From positions 124,001 to 188,000 of the forward strand of contig NZ_RCWE01000002.1 in assembly GCF_018448925.1 (NCBI RefSeq): DNA of 64,000 nt, written 5' to 3'. The notes below the pieces were generated by a model. That model had not been told where the DNA came from and made no database searches. It saw nothing but the letters and a program-made list of their open reading frames with translations. Numbering within the stretch: the first letter of the stretch is position 1; every line of letters begins with the position of its first letter. This DNA is from Photorhabdus akhurstii. Lineage in GTDB: Bacteria > Pseudomonadota > Gammaproteobacteria > Enterobacterales > Enterobacteriaceae. Of this stretch, positions 1-9,026 are shown in pieces. A program made the position numbers and the translations under genes.

Positions 1-1
1 T

Positions 2-1288
2 CAGAATTGTACTTATTCTGGTTGGCAAGATATCCAAATGCCAAGGGATTTTGATCAATCTAAAAGTATGGGCGTATTAGGTGGATTGGCTAAAGTTCAA
101 CAAGCTGCAAAAGCTCAAGGCCATGACCTTATTATGTCATTTAGTGTCGGTGGTTGGACCATGAGTAATGGCTTTTATAATATGGTCAGAGACGAAACAC
201 TAAAATCCTATTTCTGTTCGAGTCTAGTTGATATATTTCAGCGTTTCCCTATGTTTACTGAAATTGATATTGATTGGGAGTATCCCGGCGTTGCTGGAAA
301 TGAAGGTAACATGTATGCGCCAGATGATGGCGATTATTATGTTAGTTTAATTAAAGATTTAACTTCTGCTTTTAAAGAAGCAGGGCGTTCAGATATAAAA
401 ATAAGTATCGCTTGTTCGGCGGTGCCAGAGAAAATGGAAAAATCAAAAATACCTGAATTACTGCAAGTTGGGTTATATGGTATTAACGTTATGACCTATG
501 ATTTCTTTGGTACTCCGTGGGCTGAAAGGTTGTTACATCACACGAATCTCCGTGATTATCCTGGCGGTGATAATAGTGTAGAAAAAGCGGTTGAGTATTT
601 ATTGGGTCTTGGCGTACCTGCATCTGCAATCAATATTGGCTACACCGGCTATTCGAGAAATGGCAGAAATACGGTTATTGATAGTTATTCTCCATTATCT
701 GGCAGTTATGATCCTGGCTATGTCCCGAAAAAAGATCCGAAGATTACAACAACCGGTTCATTTGAATCAGGGACAACAGAATGGTACGACACGATATATA
801 ATTATTTAGATTTGGAAGAAAAAAGAGGGAGAAATAATTTTGACTTGTATACCGATGAAATAGCAGATGCTGATTATCTCTATAATAAGGAGAGCAAGTT
901 GTTTATTTCTCTTGATACCCCTCGCTCTGTTAAAGCTAAAGCACAATATGCATTAGAAAAGAATCTGGGGGGAATATTTACATGGACCGCAGATCAAGAT
1001 CGTGGTTTATTGGTCAATGCGGCCAGAGAAGGTCTTGGTTGTGAGTTAGTCACGAAAAAAATAGATATGGAACCATTCTATTTCAAGGGTATTAATGTTG
1101 AACCGGTTGATCCAGTTAATCCAAATACAGGGAGTGATTACCCTGTCTGGGATGCAAATAAGGCATATAAGGCCGGCGATAGAGTGAGTTGGAACAATCA
1201 AAATTGGGAGGCTAAATGGTGGAATAGAGGTACCGTGCCAGACGGCGCAGAAACATCTGATGCTTATCCTTGGGTAAAAATTTCATAA
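2..1288 (+). CDS. Chitinase, glycoside hydrolase family 18 with C-terminal chitin-binding domain (5' end outside window)
   Basis: The reading frame is open from base 2, so the N-terminus lies left of the window; the first internal ATG is at 38. The protein has a GH18 barrel: a SVGGWTMS strand, then the catalytic strand EIDIDWEYPG, whose last Glu is the expected proton donor, and a late FTWTADQD strand carrying the conserved Trp. In the usual DxxDxDxE motif the first Asp is replaced here (TEIDIDWE). After about residue 365 a spacer rich in Pro/Asn/Val leads to a CBM5/12-type domain with aromatic residues (YPVWDANKAYKAGDRVSW, then WEAKWW). It should hydrolyse chitin outside the cell or on a toxin particle. 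It resembles chitinases found with insecticidal ABC toxin complexes, but no toxin gene is visible, so that link is inference. Confidence 0.9.
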   Translation, partial: QNCTYSGWQDIQMPRDFDQSKSMGVLGGLAKVQQAAKAQGHDLIMSFSVGGWTMSNGFYNMVRDETLKSYFCSSLVDIFQRFPMFTEIDIDWEYPGVAGNEGNMYAPDDGDYYVSLIKDLTSAFKEAGRSDIKISIACSAVPEKMEKSKIPELLQVGLYGINVMTYDFFGTPWAERLLHHTNLRDYPGGDNSVEKAVEYLLGLGVPASAINIGYTGYSRNGRNTVIDSYSPLSGSYDPGYVPKKDPKITTTGSFESGTTEWYDTIYNYLDLEEKRGRNNFDLYTDEIADADYLYNKESKLFISLDTPRSVKAKAQYALEKNLGGIFTWTADQDRGLLVNAAREGLGCELVTKKIDMEPFYFKGINVEPVDPVNPNTGSDYPVWDANKAYKAGDRVSWNNQNWEAKWWNRGTVPDGAETSDAYPWVKIS

Positions 1289-1301
1289 TTAATTAAACCA
1301 A

Positions 1302-1337
1302 GCCACCAGTATGATATATACTGGTGGCAGCTCCTTT
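1302..1337 (+). terminator. Rho-independent terminator after the chitinase
   Basis: A perfect 11-bp stem (GCCACCAGTAT at 1302-1312, complement at 1318-1328) with a 5-nt loop is followed by a T-rich stretch. It lies 14 bases after the chitinase stop codon. Confidence 0.85.
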
Positions 1338-1436
1338 TTAGTTCTTTTTTATCTTCACCTCGTTCTTATTGTTGTAATCAGTATATCTAGCGTAATGATA
1401 TGGAATTAGCTCAGGTATGACAATTTACTCGGAATA

Positions 1437-2675
1437 TTAACGCCGGTGTTGATAACCTTGAGATGTATTTTTTCTTCTTATGCTCAAATGCCGTTGTTTT
1501 AATGGCGGTATTGAAAAATGTACTACAGCGTTCTGAGCGCTGCGCAGTGAAATTCCAACGATTTCATTAGCATATGCACGCATTTGTTGCTCATAATCTG
1601 AAATTGCCTTGACTAGTTCCTCGTGGCCTGACGCTACACGAGTAAGCTTCTGCGTGAGCAAAAGTGCGTCTCGAAGTGTAGTGCTAACTCCAAAGCCTGC
1701 CATTGGCGTCATGTTATGAATAGCATCACCAAGTAGTGTGACAGTGCTGGATTTCCAGGGTGGAAGATGAGGCATACTGCGTAAATGTATCGGAGATACG
1801 TTTTCGATATCACTATGCTTAATTAAAGTATGCAAATTTGAGTCCCATGAAACCATACGGGATAAGACCAGATCGCAGAGGGCTTCAGAGGAAAGATCGG
1901 TGATATTGTTGGGAAAACTATTTTTTGCTGCTACGTAAACCCAAACTATAAAATCATCCATTTCTGCTGAGGCAGCTTCTGCATGAATATCAACTGGGGC
2001 ACGCCACATAGTGATGAACAACCAGTCAGGGCTTTTAGGTACGATGCTGTTGGGTGTTCCATCTAGGAAGTTGTGAGGGAGTAAAGCAGCGAGAGCTGGA
2101 GTAAGACGTGAACGACCAATTATCATACTAACACCAACATCAAATCTTTCGATAAAAGGAAGATACTGCTTACGTACTTTTGAATTGCTACCGTCTGCAC
2201 CAACAAGAACATCGACATTTTCGTGACTGCCATCGGCAAAGAAGATTTTAATATCACCATTTTCGATATGTTCATAACGAACGAATGTTTTGTTCCATTG
2301 AGTTATATCTGAAAGCCCCTTGCTTAGTATTTCTTTCAGTTCAAGTCTGCTGGTTGACAGACGCTGTTCGGAGATAATTTTTCCTGCCATTGGAGAAATA
2401 CCGCCATGAACAGCGAGAAGACGCAGACGCTCATTATAAAATCGCGACTGTCCACCAATAGGTTTTGAAGCTTGCTTAAAGGCGAGCCAGCTTTCATTCG
2501 TGAGACACTCCTGCATTGCCTGCTGACCCAATATATCGATATGAATTCCGTAGCCAAGAAGATCGATTGATGAAATAGGATTACGTTCATAGATTGTCAC
2601 TTTGATTCCATTTTTACGTAATCCATGTGCTAAACATGCACCCCCAATTCCTGCCCCAATAATACCAACGTGCAT
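1437..2675 (-). CDS. FAD-dependent aromatic monooxygenase
   Basis: A 412-residue flavoprotein of the p-hydroxybenzoate/aklavinone hydroxylase type. The N-terminal GAGIGGACLAHG is the Rossmann FAD-binding loop, DVLVGADGSNSKVR is the DG motif, and LLGDAIHNMTPMAGFG is the GD motif that contacts the FAD ribityl chain. These enzymes use NAD(P)H and O2 to hydroxylate aromatic or polyketide substrates in the cytoplasm; the substrate cannot be read from the sequence. The start is supported by a GGAGAG box 8 bases upstream. It stands alone, convergent with the chitinase, and is separated from the methyltransferase by a 640-bp AT-rich gap. Tailoring of a secondary metabolite or detoxification are both possible. 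Confidence 0.85.
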   Translation of the reverse strand: MHVGIIGAGIGGACLAHGLRKNGIKVTIYERNPISSIDLLGYGIHIDILGQQAMQECLTNESWLAFKQASKPIGGQSRFYNERLRLLAVHGGISPMAGKIISEQRLSTSRLELKEILSKGLSDITQWNKTFVRYEHIENGDIKIFFADGSHENVDVLVGADGSNSKVRKQYLPFIERFDVGVSMIIGRSRLTPALAALLPHNFLDGTPNSIVPKSPDWLFITMWRAPVDIHAEAASAEMDDFIVWVYVAAKNSFPNNITDLSSEALCDLVLSRMVSWDSNLHTLIKHSDIENVSPIHLRSMPHLPPWKSSTVTLLGDAIHNMTPMAGFGVSTTLRDALLLTQKLTRVASGHEELVKAISDYEQQMRAYANEIVGISLRSAQNAVVHFSIPPLKQRHLSIRRKNTSQGYQHRR

Positions 2676-3315
2676 AATATTCTCTCCAGTTATAAGTACA
2701 AGAGATTCTGGTTAGATCAGGTGAGACTATATCTATCTGATGTTATCTAATCACAGCCATGATTTTTTTGTAGTATTTAAAATAAAAGTATACTGTACAT
2801 AGAAAGAGAGCAAGGTAAGTTGTTTTTTTTCTAAAAATAGCTGATAAAAAAGCTATATTGCTGTTTGTTAAATAATATTTAATTAAATGATTAAATTACA
2901 GAGGTGGATTTGTTGTTTTGTGTTTACAGTTTCTGGCTTGTTATTAAATTAATATTTAATTTTGATGTGAAGATTAGTTTGTTTTTTTGCACATGGATAA
3001 ACATGTAGAGTAAGGGATATTTGAATAAATTAATATTCACCTTGTTTTGATTATTCCGAACTTCAACTATTTAAATGACTTATAAATATAAGAGATGTTG
3101 AAATCCCACATTAAACTAGTGGGTACTATTATAAGAATATTATTATCAATATGGAATTATTTACATCTTAATTGAGTTTAAGATGTTTTTACCGTTATGA
3201 TATATTTTTTTAGTTACTCGTTTTCATGGACTTATTAGAGTGACCACTATACTCACTATGATGGGTAATTATAATCTAGTACCACTTATTTTCCATTTTA
3301 TTCGGAGAAATAGAT
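2676..3315. other. AT-rich intergenic region between divergent monooxygenase and methyltransferase genes
   Basis: This 640-bp stretch is very AT-rich and has no open frame I can support. It must hold the two divergent promoters. A ribosome binding site (CGGAGAA) lies just before the methyltransferase start. No repeat or RNA gene was recognised. Confidence 0.5.
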
Positions 3316-4287
3316 ATGAGTAATCAGGATGTCAAAGCGATGTATAGCCGATATCCATATCCTAGTTCTGCCGTTGGGGATAATCTTATTTATGATATGG
3401 CTATGGTTGTAGGGCTTATATTTAAGCCGGGTTATTTAACGGGAAAATATGTGCTCGATTTAGGGTGTGGAACGGGGCATCGTTTGGTAGGGCTGGCAAG
3501 TATGTATCCCGATACCCAATTTGTGGGCGTTGATATGACGGATAAAGCATTAGAGGTAGCCGATAAGCTGATCTCTTATCATAGATTGGATAACGTCACG
3601 TTAGAAAATAATACGATTGAGAAGCTAACACGAGATAATCAATTCGATGTTGTTGTTTCTACCGGTGTTATTCATCATATGGAGTGTCCACAAGAGGGCT
3701 TTTTAGCAGCTTCACGTTCATTAAATGAAGAGGGTATCGCGCTTATTTGGCTATACAATGCTATAGGAGAATATGGACGATTGAGGCAGCGAGAGCTTTT
3801 GCAGATTTTTGCAAAACAAATCCATGTAGAAGAATATTTTTTACATACTGATTTAATGAATAAACTATGCAGAAACTTAAGTCGGAATCAATATGGCGAT
3901 AGTACAGCTAATCATTTAGATGATAGTGTTGATCAGATTGCTGTTAATGTAGACGCATTTTTGAATCCTATTGTCAACGCATATAGATATGATGAGATAT
4001 GCGATTTTTATTATGAGTCTGGCTTTAAGCATGTGAGATGTTGTGGGTTAAATCGTGAAAACAACAGTAAGCTGTTTGCCGGATGTTGCGATCAATTCAA
4101 TGATGAATGTTTTTTTCAATATCGAGATTTGCTTTTAGATAAACAGTTAAGTCAACTGTTTAACACCCTTGATTATAACCAGAAAGTGCGTGTTATTGAG
4201 CTTTTATGGAAGCCAACCGGCATATCTTCAATTGGGTTCAAATCTGAAAATGCCCGCTCTTTTGTCAATGATTGGCTAAGAGGGTAA
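3316..4287 (+). CDS. Class I SAM-dependent methyltransferase
   Basis: A 323-residue protein whose N-terminal half is a methyltransferase fold: VLDLGCGTGHRL (motif I, SAM binding) near residue 48, an acidic residue ending strand 2 in FVGVDMT, and FDVVVSTGVIHHM as motif IV/post-IV. The opening MYSRYPYPS matches the Y-x-YPYP start seen in a subgroup of these enzymes. The C-terminal 130 residues are less conserved and may determine substrate. It is monocistronic, preceded by a CGGAGAA box and followed by a strong hairpin. The acceptor is unknown. It faces away from the FAD monooxygenase, so the two may belong to a small tailoring set, but nothing else of a biosynthetic cluster is present. Confidence 0.85.
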   Translation: MSNQDVKAMYSRYPYPSSAVGDNLIYDMAMVVGLIFKPGYLTGKYVLDLGCGTGHRLVGLASMYPDTQFVGVDMTDKALEVADKLISYHRLDNVTLENNTIEKLTRDNQFDVVVSTGVIHHMECPQEGFLAASRSLNEEGIALIWLYNAIGEYGRLRQRELLQIFAKQIHVEEYFLHTDLMNKLCRNLSRNQYGDSTANHLDDSVDQIAVNVDAFLNPIVNAYRYDEICDFYYESGFKHVRCCGLNRENNSKLFAGCCDQFNDECFFQYRDLLLDKQLSQLFNTLDYNQKVRVIELLWKPTGISSIGFKSENARSFVNDWLRG

Positions 4288-4345
4288 GGGAAAGAATAAC
4301 AGTTATTCTCGGATAGTAAGTTAAACTTTCGTAAAATAAGAGCCA

Positions 4346-4382
4346 AGCCAGAAACGTCTACTTTCTAGTTTCTGGCTATTTT
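4346..4382 (+). terminator. Terminator between convergent methyltransferase and lactonase genes
   Basis: A perfect 10-bp stem (AGCCAGAAAC at 4346-4355, complement at 4368-4377) with a 12-nt loop, then ATTTTGT. It sits between converging genes and may serve both. Confidence 0.75.
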
Positions 4383-4399
4383 GTATTGATGAATTCGAG

Positions 4400-5191
4400 T
4401 TAATCGTAATATTCCGGCGCCTTACGGAATGTTGGCCAGGCATCCGGATCGTGCCCTGTTACGACAATTGCATTCGTGCGTTTGGCTAGATGCCGCAGTT
4501 TTTGCACCGAACGTACGGTTTCAGTGGCAGAGGTGAGAAACCCCGGCAGCGCCCGTTCTTCCCAGTGATCGAGGGTATAAGCGGCATCAATCGTCAGCAG
4601 CAAGCTGCCACTGTTCGGCAGGGTGACTAGTAGTGATTGATGTCCTGGCGAATGCCCTGGAGTAAATATCGTTTTTAACGTGCCATCTCCATAAACATCA
4701 AACATGTCATTGCGTTCCCCATCGAGAAATTCCCATTTCAGACCTGGCCGGTCAAAATCCTTGCGGATATAGCCGCCAGCGGAAAACCAGTCAGGTGTGT
4801 AGGCGTATTCATATTCACGCCGCTGTACGATATGTGTCGCGTTAGGGAAGCGTCCTATTGCGCCGGTGTGATCGAGATGAAGATGGGATTGCACCACATA
4901 GCGGATATCTGCGGGATCGATACCCAATTTTTTAATTTGAGCGACACAACCTTCATCTTCACGCATCACCGGCCAGTAGGCTTTGGTGATATTTCCCCAG
5001 TAGCCTTTGGGGTCAGTTGCAGTTTCAACTGCATTGCCTCCGTCAATTAGTGTATGGCCGTTAGGATGAGTGAGTAAGAAAAATGGAATCGGAATTTCAT
5101 AATCGGCGCCGTTGCCTTGATTCATCTTGATGTTGTGAACCTTACATTTGATGGTTCCGGTTTGCAGCATATACAGGCGAATGTCTGACAT
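4400..5191 (-). CDS. Metallo-beta-lactamase fold lactonase, N-acyl-homoserine-lactonase (AiiA/AttM) type
   Basis: A 263-residue protein with the dinuclear zinc motif SHLHLDHTG (His103, His105, Asp107, His108), a later FTPGHSPGHQSLL metal ligand strand, LLLTIDAAYT for the bridging Asp, and VTGHDPDAW for the last His. Length and motif spacing match the AttM/AiiB branch of AHL lactonases, which open the lactone ring of acyl-homoserine lactones and so quench quorum signals. Start chosen from AAAGG 9 bases upstream. It has no signal peptide, so it would act inside the cell, on imported signals or another lactone. Substrate identity is inference; other small lactones are possible. Confidence 0.75.
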   Translation of the reverse strand: MSDIRLYMLQTGTIKCKVHNIKMNQGNGADYEIPIPFFLLTHPNGHTLIDGGNAVETATDPKGYWGNITKAYWPVMREDEGCVAQIKKLGIDPADIRYVVQSHLHLDHTGAIGRFPNATHIVQRREYEYAYTPDWFSAGGYIRKDFDRPGLKWEFLDGERNDMFDVYGDGTLKTIFTPGHSPGHQSLLVTLPNSGSLLLTIDAAYTLDHWEERALPGFLTSATETVRSVQKLRHLAKRTNAIVVTGHDPDAWPTFRKAPEYYD

Positions 5192-5394
5192 AATGTTAAC
5201 CTTTTGATTGGATTATTCATGTAGGTAAGGCCGGATCGTGGATGCTAACAAATGGATGTTAACATATGTCCCCAGTTGATTTTATCAACATCAAGTTCTA
5301 TATGGAGAGGCCAGTGGGGCTAATCTTTGGGGGGATTAGAAGAAATTACCTTATGTAGGTTAAGAGTGATCAGAATAATCCATCAGAGATCGTC

Positions 5395-5428
5395 ATCACC
5401 CTTTTAACTCATTCGTCAAAAGGGTGAT
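5395..5428 (-). terminator. Stem-loop downstream of the unknown gene at 5451
   Basis: A perfect 11-bp inverted repeat (ATCACCCTTTT / AAAAGGGTGAT) with a 12-nt loop, 23 bases after the stop codon of the minus-strand gene. A clear U-tract is missing, so termination is likely but not certain. Confidence 0.5.
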
Positions 5429-5450
5429 AAGACATTATAGATTATGAATT

Positions 5451-6179
5451 TCATCGCGCTGCAATATTATTTTCAAAGGATTTTAAGCTGGAATAATCGA
5501 ATGTTCTAATTTCCTCGTTAAAGCCGGTCACTTGTTCAGAAATAAGCTTTGTAATTGAAGAAGGTCCTTGTCCCATCGCTTTTTTCATTAAGATTCTATA
5601 GGGGAGAAGGCTTGCTCTGTCGGCAGAAGAAGGATTTTTACATCTATAAATCACTTGCTTCCCATGTTTTTCACGCTTATACCCAAAATTGAGAAGACCT
5701 AATATCTCTCTCGCGGTGACGATATGGTAGCCCTGTTCATGATTCCATAAATTAGACGGGGCTTCGGCCGACATTAGATGAAAATCTGCATGTCTATGGA
5801 TACCACCAAGTACCCAACAATCATTTATCACATCGGTCCATTTATCTACCATTAAAATATTCCCCTGGGCGTTTGGGTTCCATGAATTCTCACTTTTTTC
5901 TCGGCCGAGTCCGAGTGGCTTAAGTAATCTATCCTGCTGAACATCGCTAACTCGACCAATTAGCATCGGTCCACTTGCTGAAAGGGCTTTACGATAAACT
6001 AACCAGCAATACTCGGTTAGATCATTAAGATAATTTTTACGCCTTTGGTTGTTAGGAAACTGATTGGAAAGATTTTCATGAACAACATCTTTATCTTGTT
6101 CCCACAAGAATGGATTGACCTTTTTTTTGTAACTTAGCGACTCTAGATCTCGCCTTAATGTCAACATTGCATATTTCAT
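5451..6179 (-). CDS. Hypothetical protein, 242 residues
   Basis: I do not recognise this family. The protein is soluble-looking, rich in Lys, Asn and Trp, with no signal peptide or membrane segment. A central block contains GGIHRHADFHLMSAEAP, whose three clustered His residues could bind a metal or form an active site, followed by REILGLLNFGYKREKHG, which could be a helix-turn. The gene stands alone, ends before a stem-loop, and is separated by about 200 bp of noncoding sequence from the peptidase gene behind it. Codon use and AT content look like accessory DNA. It may be an effector, an immunity-type protein or a phage-derived gene; none of these is supported by a specific motif. Confidence 0.6.
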   Translation of the reverse strand: MKYAMLTLRRDLESLSYKKKVNPFLWEQDKDVVHENLSNQFPNNQRRKNYLNDLTEYCWLVYRKALSASGPMLIGRVSDVQQDRLLKPLGLGREKSENSWNPNAQGNILMVDKWTDVINDCWVLGGIHRHADFHLMSAEAPSNLWNHEQGYHIVTAREILGLLNFGYKREKHGKQVIYRCKNPSSADRASLLPYRILMKKAMGQGPSSITKLISEQVTGFNEEIRTFDYSSLKSFENNIAAR

Positions 6180-6385
6180 ATCTTATACCTCAACCGTTTA
6201 TAATAAAAAAAAGTTATATCAAGCCACACTAATTTTTATAGCAGTAGTTTATGAATTAGTCCAGTTTGGTGATGATAACGTCAATTTACTGATTGAGGTA
6301 TCGTTCGCTTCCATTAGCGCCGGTGGCGTTCGGCGCGTCACTGGAGCCAGGTTAATTTCTAATGTAGCCATAACTCCGTGTTTTT

Positions 6386-7357
6386 TTAATCTGCTAAATC
6401 GGCATAACCTCTAACACCAAATTTTGATTTAGCTGATTTTACGGCATCTAGAACCGCAGCGGCCATGACCTCAGCCGCGAGAATACCAACTGTATTTACC
6501 GATGAGTCCACACCACCTGTTGCCGCTGCAAAAATAGTATCCCCGTCACTCATGGTATGAACAGGGTATATCGTTCTCGCCAAACCATCATGAGCCATCT
6601 GGGCAACTTTTTTCATCTGGCTTTTGTTCATGTTGGCGTTACAACAAATTATGCCAATAGTCGTATTTACTCCCTGAATGAAATTATTATCTTTATTATT
6701 TTTTATAATGTAGGGCATGAGATCGATAAGATGACCGTTTTTATCACATGCACCGGCAATGGTTTTACCATTTTTAGGGTCTCTGATTTCCCCGACCGCA
6801 TTCACAACAACCATTGCGCCAATTGTCAGCCCCCCAGGTAATTGAACCGATGCGGTCCCAAGGCCGCCTTTCATGGCTTTGTCAAAACCGGCCATTTTAC
6901 CTATAGTGGCCCCGGCGCCTGCGCCAGTATTTCCCGATGGAAAAGGGGTTACAGAAGCGTTTTGCGCGGCAAGATAGCCCATTTTAGCGTCAGGGCGAAT
7001 AGCAGGATCGCCAAAGTTTAGATCAAAAATTATTGCGGCAGGAACGATAGGTACGACAGTGACACCGACATCAAAACCTTTTTTTCTTTCTTCAAGATAG
7101 CGCATTACGCCAGAGGCGGAGTCTAATCCAAAAGCACTACCTCCACTTAGCACTACCGCGTTGGCTTTCTGAACAGTATTAATGGGATCTAAAAGCTCGG
7201 TTTCCCTTGTCCCCGGGGCAGAGCCTCTGACATCAACGCCACAAACAGCTCCGTTGTCAAAAATAATGATGCTACAACCGGTTTGTTGCAACTCATCTTC
7301 GGCGTGCCCAACCTTAACTCCCGGTACATCCAAAATGGTTCCATTTGTCTTATGCAT
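6386..7357 (-). CDS. P1-family (S58) self-processing aminopeptidase/amidohydrolase, NylC-like
   Basis: A 323-residue Ntn-fold hydrolase. The N-terminal ILDVPGVKVGHAED, the glycine-rich SGGSAFGLDSASGV and GNTGAGAGATIGK blocks and the DGDTIFAAATGGVD block are family hallmarks. Self-cleavage is expected at Asn231-Thr232 in GVNTTIGII, which frees Thr as nucleophile, as in the nylon oligomer hydrolase NylC. There is no signal peptide. Family members release N-terminal residues from peptides or cleave unusual amides. It lies just before the 3' end of the hydroxyproline dehydrogenase operon on the same strand, 95 bp away, so it may be co-transcribed. That placement suggests, without proving, release of amino acids or hydroxyproline from small peptides. 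Confidence 0.85.
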   Translation of the reverse strand: MHKTNGTILDVPGVKVGHAEDELQQTGCSIIIFDNGAVCGVDVRGSAPGTRETELLDPINTVQKANAVVLSGGSAFGLDSASGVMRYLEERKKGFDVGVTVVPIVPAAIIFDLNFGDPAIRPDAKMGYLAAQNASVTPFPSGNTGAGAGATIGKMAGFDKAMKGGLGTASVQLPGGLTIGAMVVVNAVGEIRDPKNGKTIAGACDKNGHLIDLMPYIIKNNKDNNFIQGVNTTIGIICCNANMNKSQMKKVAQMAHDGLARTIYPVHTMSDGDTIFAAATGGVDSSVNTVGILAAEVMAAAVLDAVKSAKSKFGVRGYADLAD

Positions 7358-7452
7358 AAATGTTCACACCTTAATCTCTAAAGTAATTCATTAAAGGTTT
7401 TAATGATTTTCGATGTGAATCATAGCAAAGGCGACCAAACAAGCTGTGATTT

Positions 7453-8769
7453 TTAGTGGGAATTTTCTTCCCTGTCTCTTGTTGTGTATCCTTCTTGAAG
7501 GGAGATCTCGGCTGCCAGCGTTTCAAGACTAACAGGTGATAGTGGAATGCGAGGGGATGGTATTGCCCAATGTTTGATATCGTGGAGAATGGCAGAACAG
7601 ATTTTTCCCTGACAAGCTCCCATGCCGCACCGCGTCGCCATTTTTGCACTGTTCCAATCCTGAAATGGTTCAAGTTCGTTTAAACTTACATCTTCACAAC
7701 GACAGATCAAGGTATCGGGGGGAAGCGCTTGTGTGATCTCTTTGTTTAATTTAAACGTTTGTGCTACCGCTGTGGCAAAATGTTGCCATTTTATTCGTTT
7801 CCGCCGCCATTTTTCAGCCAGTGCGTATTTACCACTCGCTGCGAACCCGGCAATAAATCCTTCACAAAGTGCAAGTTCACTGCCGCCAATACCTGTGCAT
7901 TCTCCCGCTGCATATACACCAGGTATAGTTGTCTGTTGCCACGCATCTACTTGGATATTTCCCTGTTCATCCAGCAAACAACCAAGCAATTGCGCCAATT
8001 CTGTATTTGGTCTTAAACCAAAACCGCATGCTAAACGCGTACAGGATAATTTCCGTTTTTGCCCTTTATTGCTGATATACACACTAGTCAACGTTCCTTC
8101 TGTCGAAGTTTCCACTCCTAACACCATACTGTTTTGGTAATAATTTTTAAGTGGCATGAGAGAGATGGCTTGATACAACTTGTCTGGCCAGCGTAGTAGT
8201 CGCAAGCTAAACGAAAATAGGCGGTGTAAAGGCGCTTGTTCAATGATACCAACCACGTTCCCTCCCGCTTTTTTTACTGTCTCCGCAACCGAAAGTAACA
8301 GGGGACCGCTGCCGGCAATAACAACACGCTCACCTGTCATAGGGAGACCACTTTTTATCAGCGCCTGTAATCCGCCTGCGCCGGTGACACCCGGTAATGT
8401 CCATCCGGGAAAGGGAAGTAATTTTTCTTTGGCGCCGGTACAAAGTATGATGCGTTGGTAATGAACCATTCGGTGCTTATCTGCCATTTCAACAATCACA
8501 CATTGGCTGTCTATTGCGATCACTTTACAACCCGGTAAATAGATCAATGCATCTTCTGATAGTACCGATAAATAACGTTTCGTCATCGGCGGCAATGTAT
8601 GAAACGGCCCTTGGCGCCAAATTTGTCCGCCTGCTCTGGGATTGTCATCAATCAGGATAACGGATTGTTGCCCTTGTATCGCAGCCTGTGTGGTAGCCAA
8701 TCCCGCTGGCCCCGCGCCAACAACCAGTACATCACAACGTAATACTGTAGAAGAAGATGGTGTCGCCAT
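7453..8769 (-). CDS. FAD/NAD(P)-binding oxidoreductase with BFD-like [2Fe-2S] domain, D-hydroxyproline dehydrogenase subunit
   Basis: A 438-residue two-dinucleotide flavoprotein. VVGAGPAGLATTQAA near residue 16 binds FAD, VIAGSGPLLLSVAE near 150 is the second nucleotide loop, and GVYAAGECTGIGG closes the FAD site. The C-terminus has a BFD-like cluster domain: CRCEDV followed by RCGMGACQGKIC gives the four Cys ligands. This build is the HcnB/SoxA type seen in heteromeric cis-4-hydroxy-D-proline dehydrogenases. Its neighbours supply the other two parts: a small ferredoxin 2 bp upstream and a DadA-like subunit. The complex would oxidise cis-4-hydroxy-D-proline to pyrroline-4-hydroxy-2-carboxylate and pass electrons on, probably at the membrane. 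The assignment rests on gene context as much as on motifs. Confidence 0.85.
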   Translation of the reverse strand: MATPSSSTVLRCDVLVVGAGPAGLATTQAAIQGQQSVILIDDNPRAGGQIWRQGPFHTLPPMTKRYLSVLSEDALIYLPGCKVIAIDSQCVIVEMADKHRMVHYQRIILCTGAKEKLLPFPGWTLPGVTGAGGLQALIKSGLPMTGERVVIAGSGPLLLSVAETVKKAGGNVVGIIEQAPLHRLFSFSLRLLRWPDKLYQAISLMPLKNYYQNSMVLGVETSTEGTLTSVYISNKGQKRKLSCTRLACGFGLRPNTELAQLLGCLLDEQGNIQVDAWQQTTIPGVYAAGECTGIGGSELALCEGFIAGFAASGKYALAEKWRRKRIKWQHFATAVAQTFKLNKEITQALPPDTLICRCEDVSLNELEPFQDWNSAKMATRCGMGACQGKICSAILHDIKHWAIPSPRIPLSPVSLETLAAEISLQEGYTTRDREENSH

Positions 8770-8771
8770 GT

Positions 8772-9026
8772 TCAGATCCTCTCGACTTTCATACCCATTT
8801 CACAAACTGTCTGACACGCTACACGACGGCGACCATTAATCATCAAACGGCATTCCTGGCAGATCCCCATACCACAAAAAGGCACTCTCAGTTGATGTGA
8901 TACAGATGTACGACAATGTTCATCGCCGGTATAAGCTAGCGCCGCCGCAACAGTAATCCCCGCAGGAACCGTGATCAGTTCGCCATCAATAAACAAAGCA
9001 GTAAATGGTGGTTTTTTGGGTGTCAT
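8772..9026 (-). CDS. Small [2Fe-2S] ferredoxin subunit (HcnA-like) of the hydroxyproline dehydrogenase
   Basis: An 84-residue protein with the plant-type cluster loop FCGMGICQECRLMING and a later VACQT, giving the spacing of four Cys ligands typical of HcnA-type subunits. Such small proteins carry electrons between the two flavoproteins of D-hydroxyproline or glycine/opine dehydrogenases. Its stop lies 2 bases before the start of the larger flavoprotein and its start overlaps the stop of the DadA-like gene by 4 bases (ATGA), so the three are translationally coupled. Confidence 0.85.
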   Translation of the reverse strand: MTPKKPPFTALFIDGELITVPAGITVAAALAYTGDEHCRTSVSHQLRVPFCGMGICQECRLMINGRRRVACQTVCEMGMKVERI

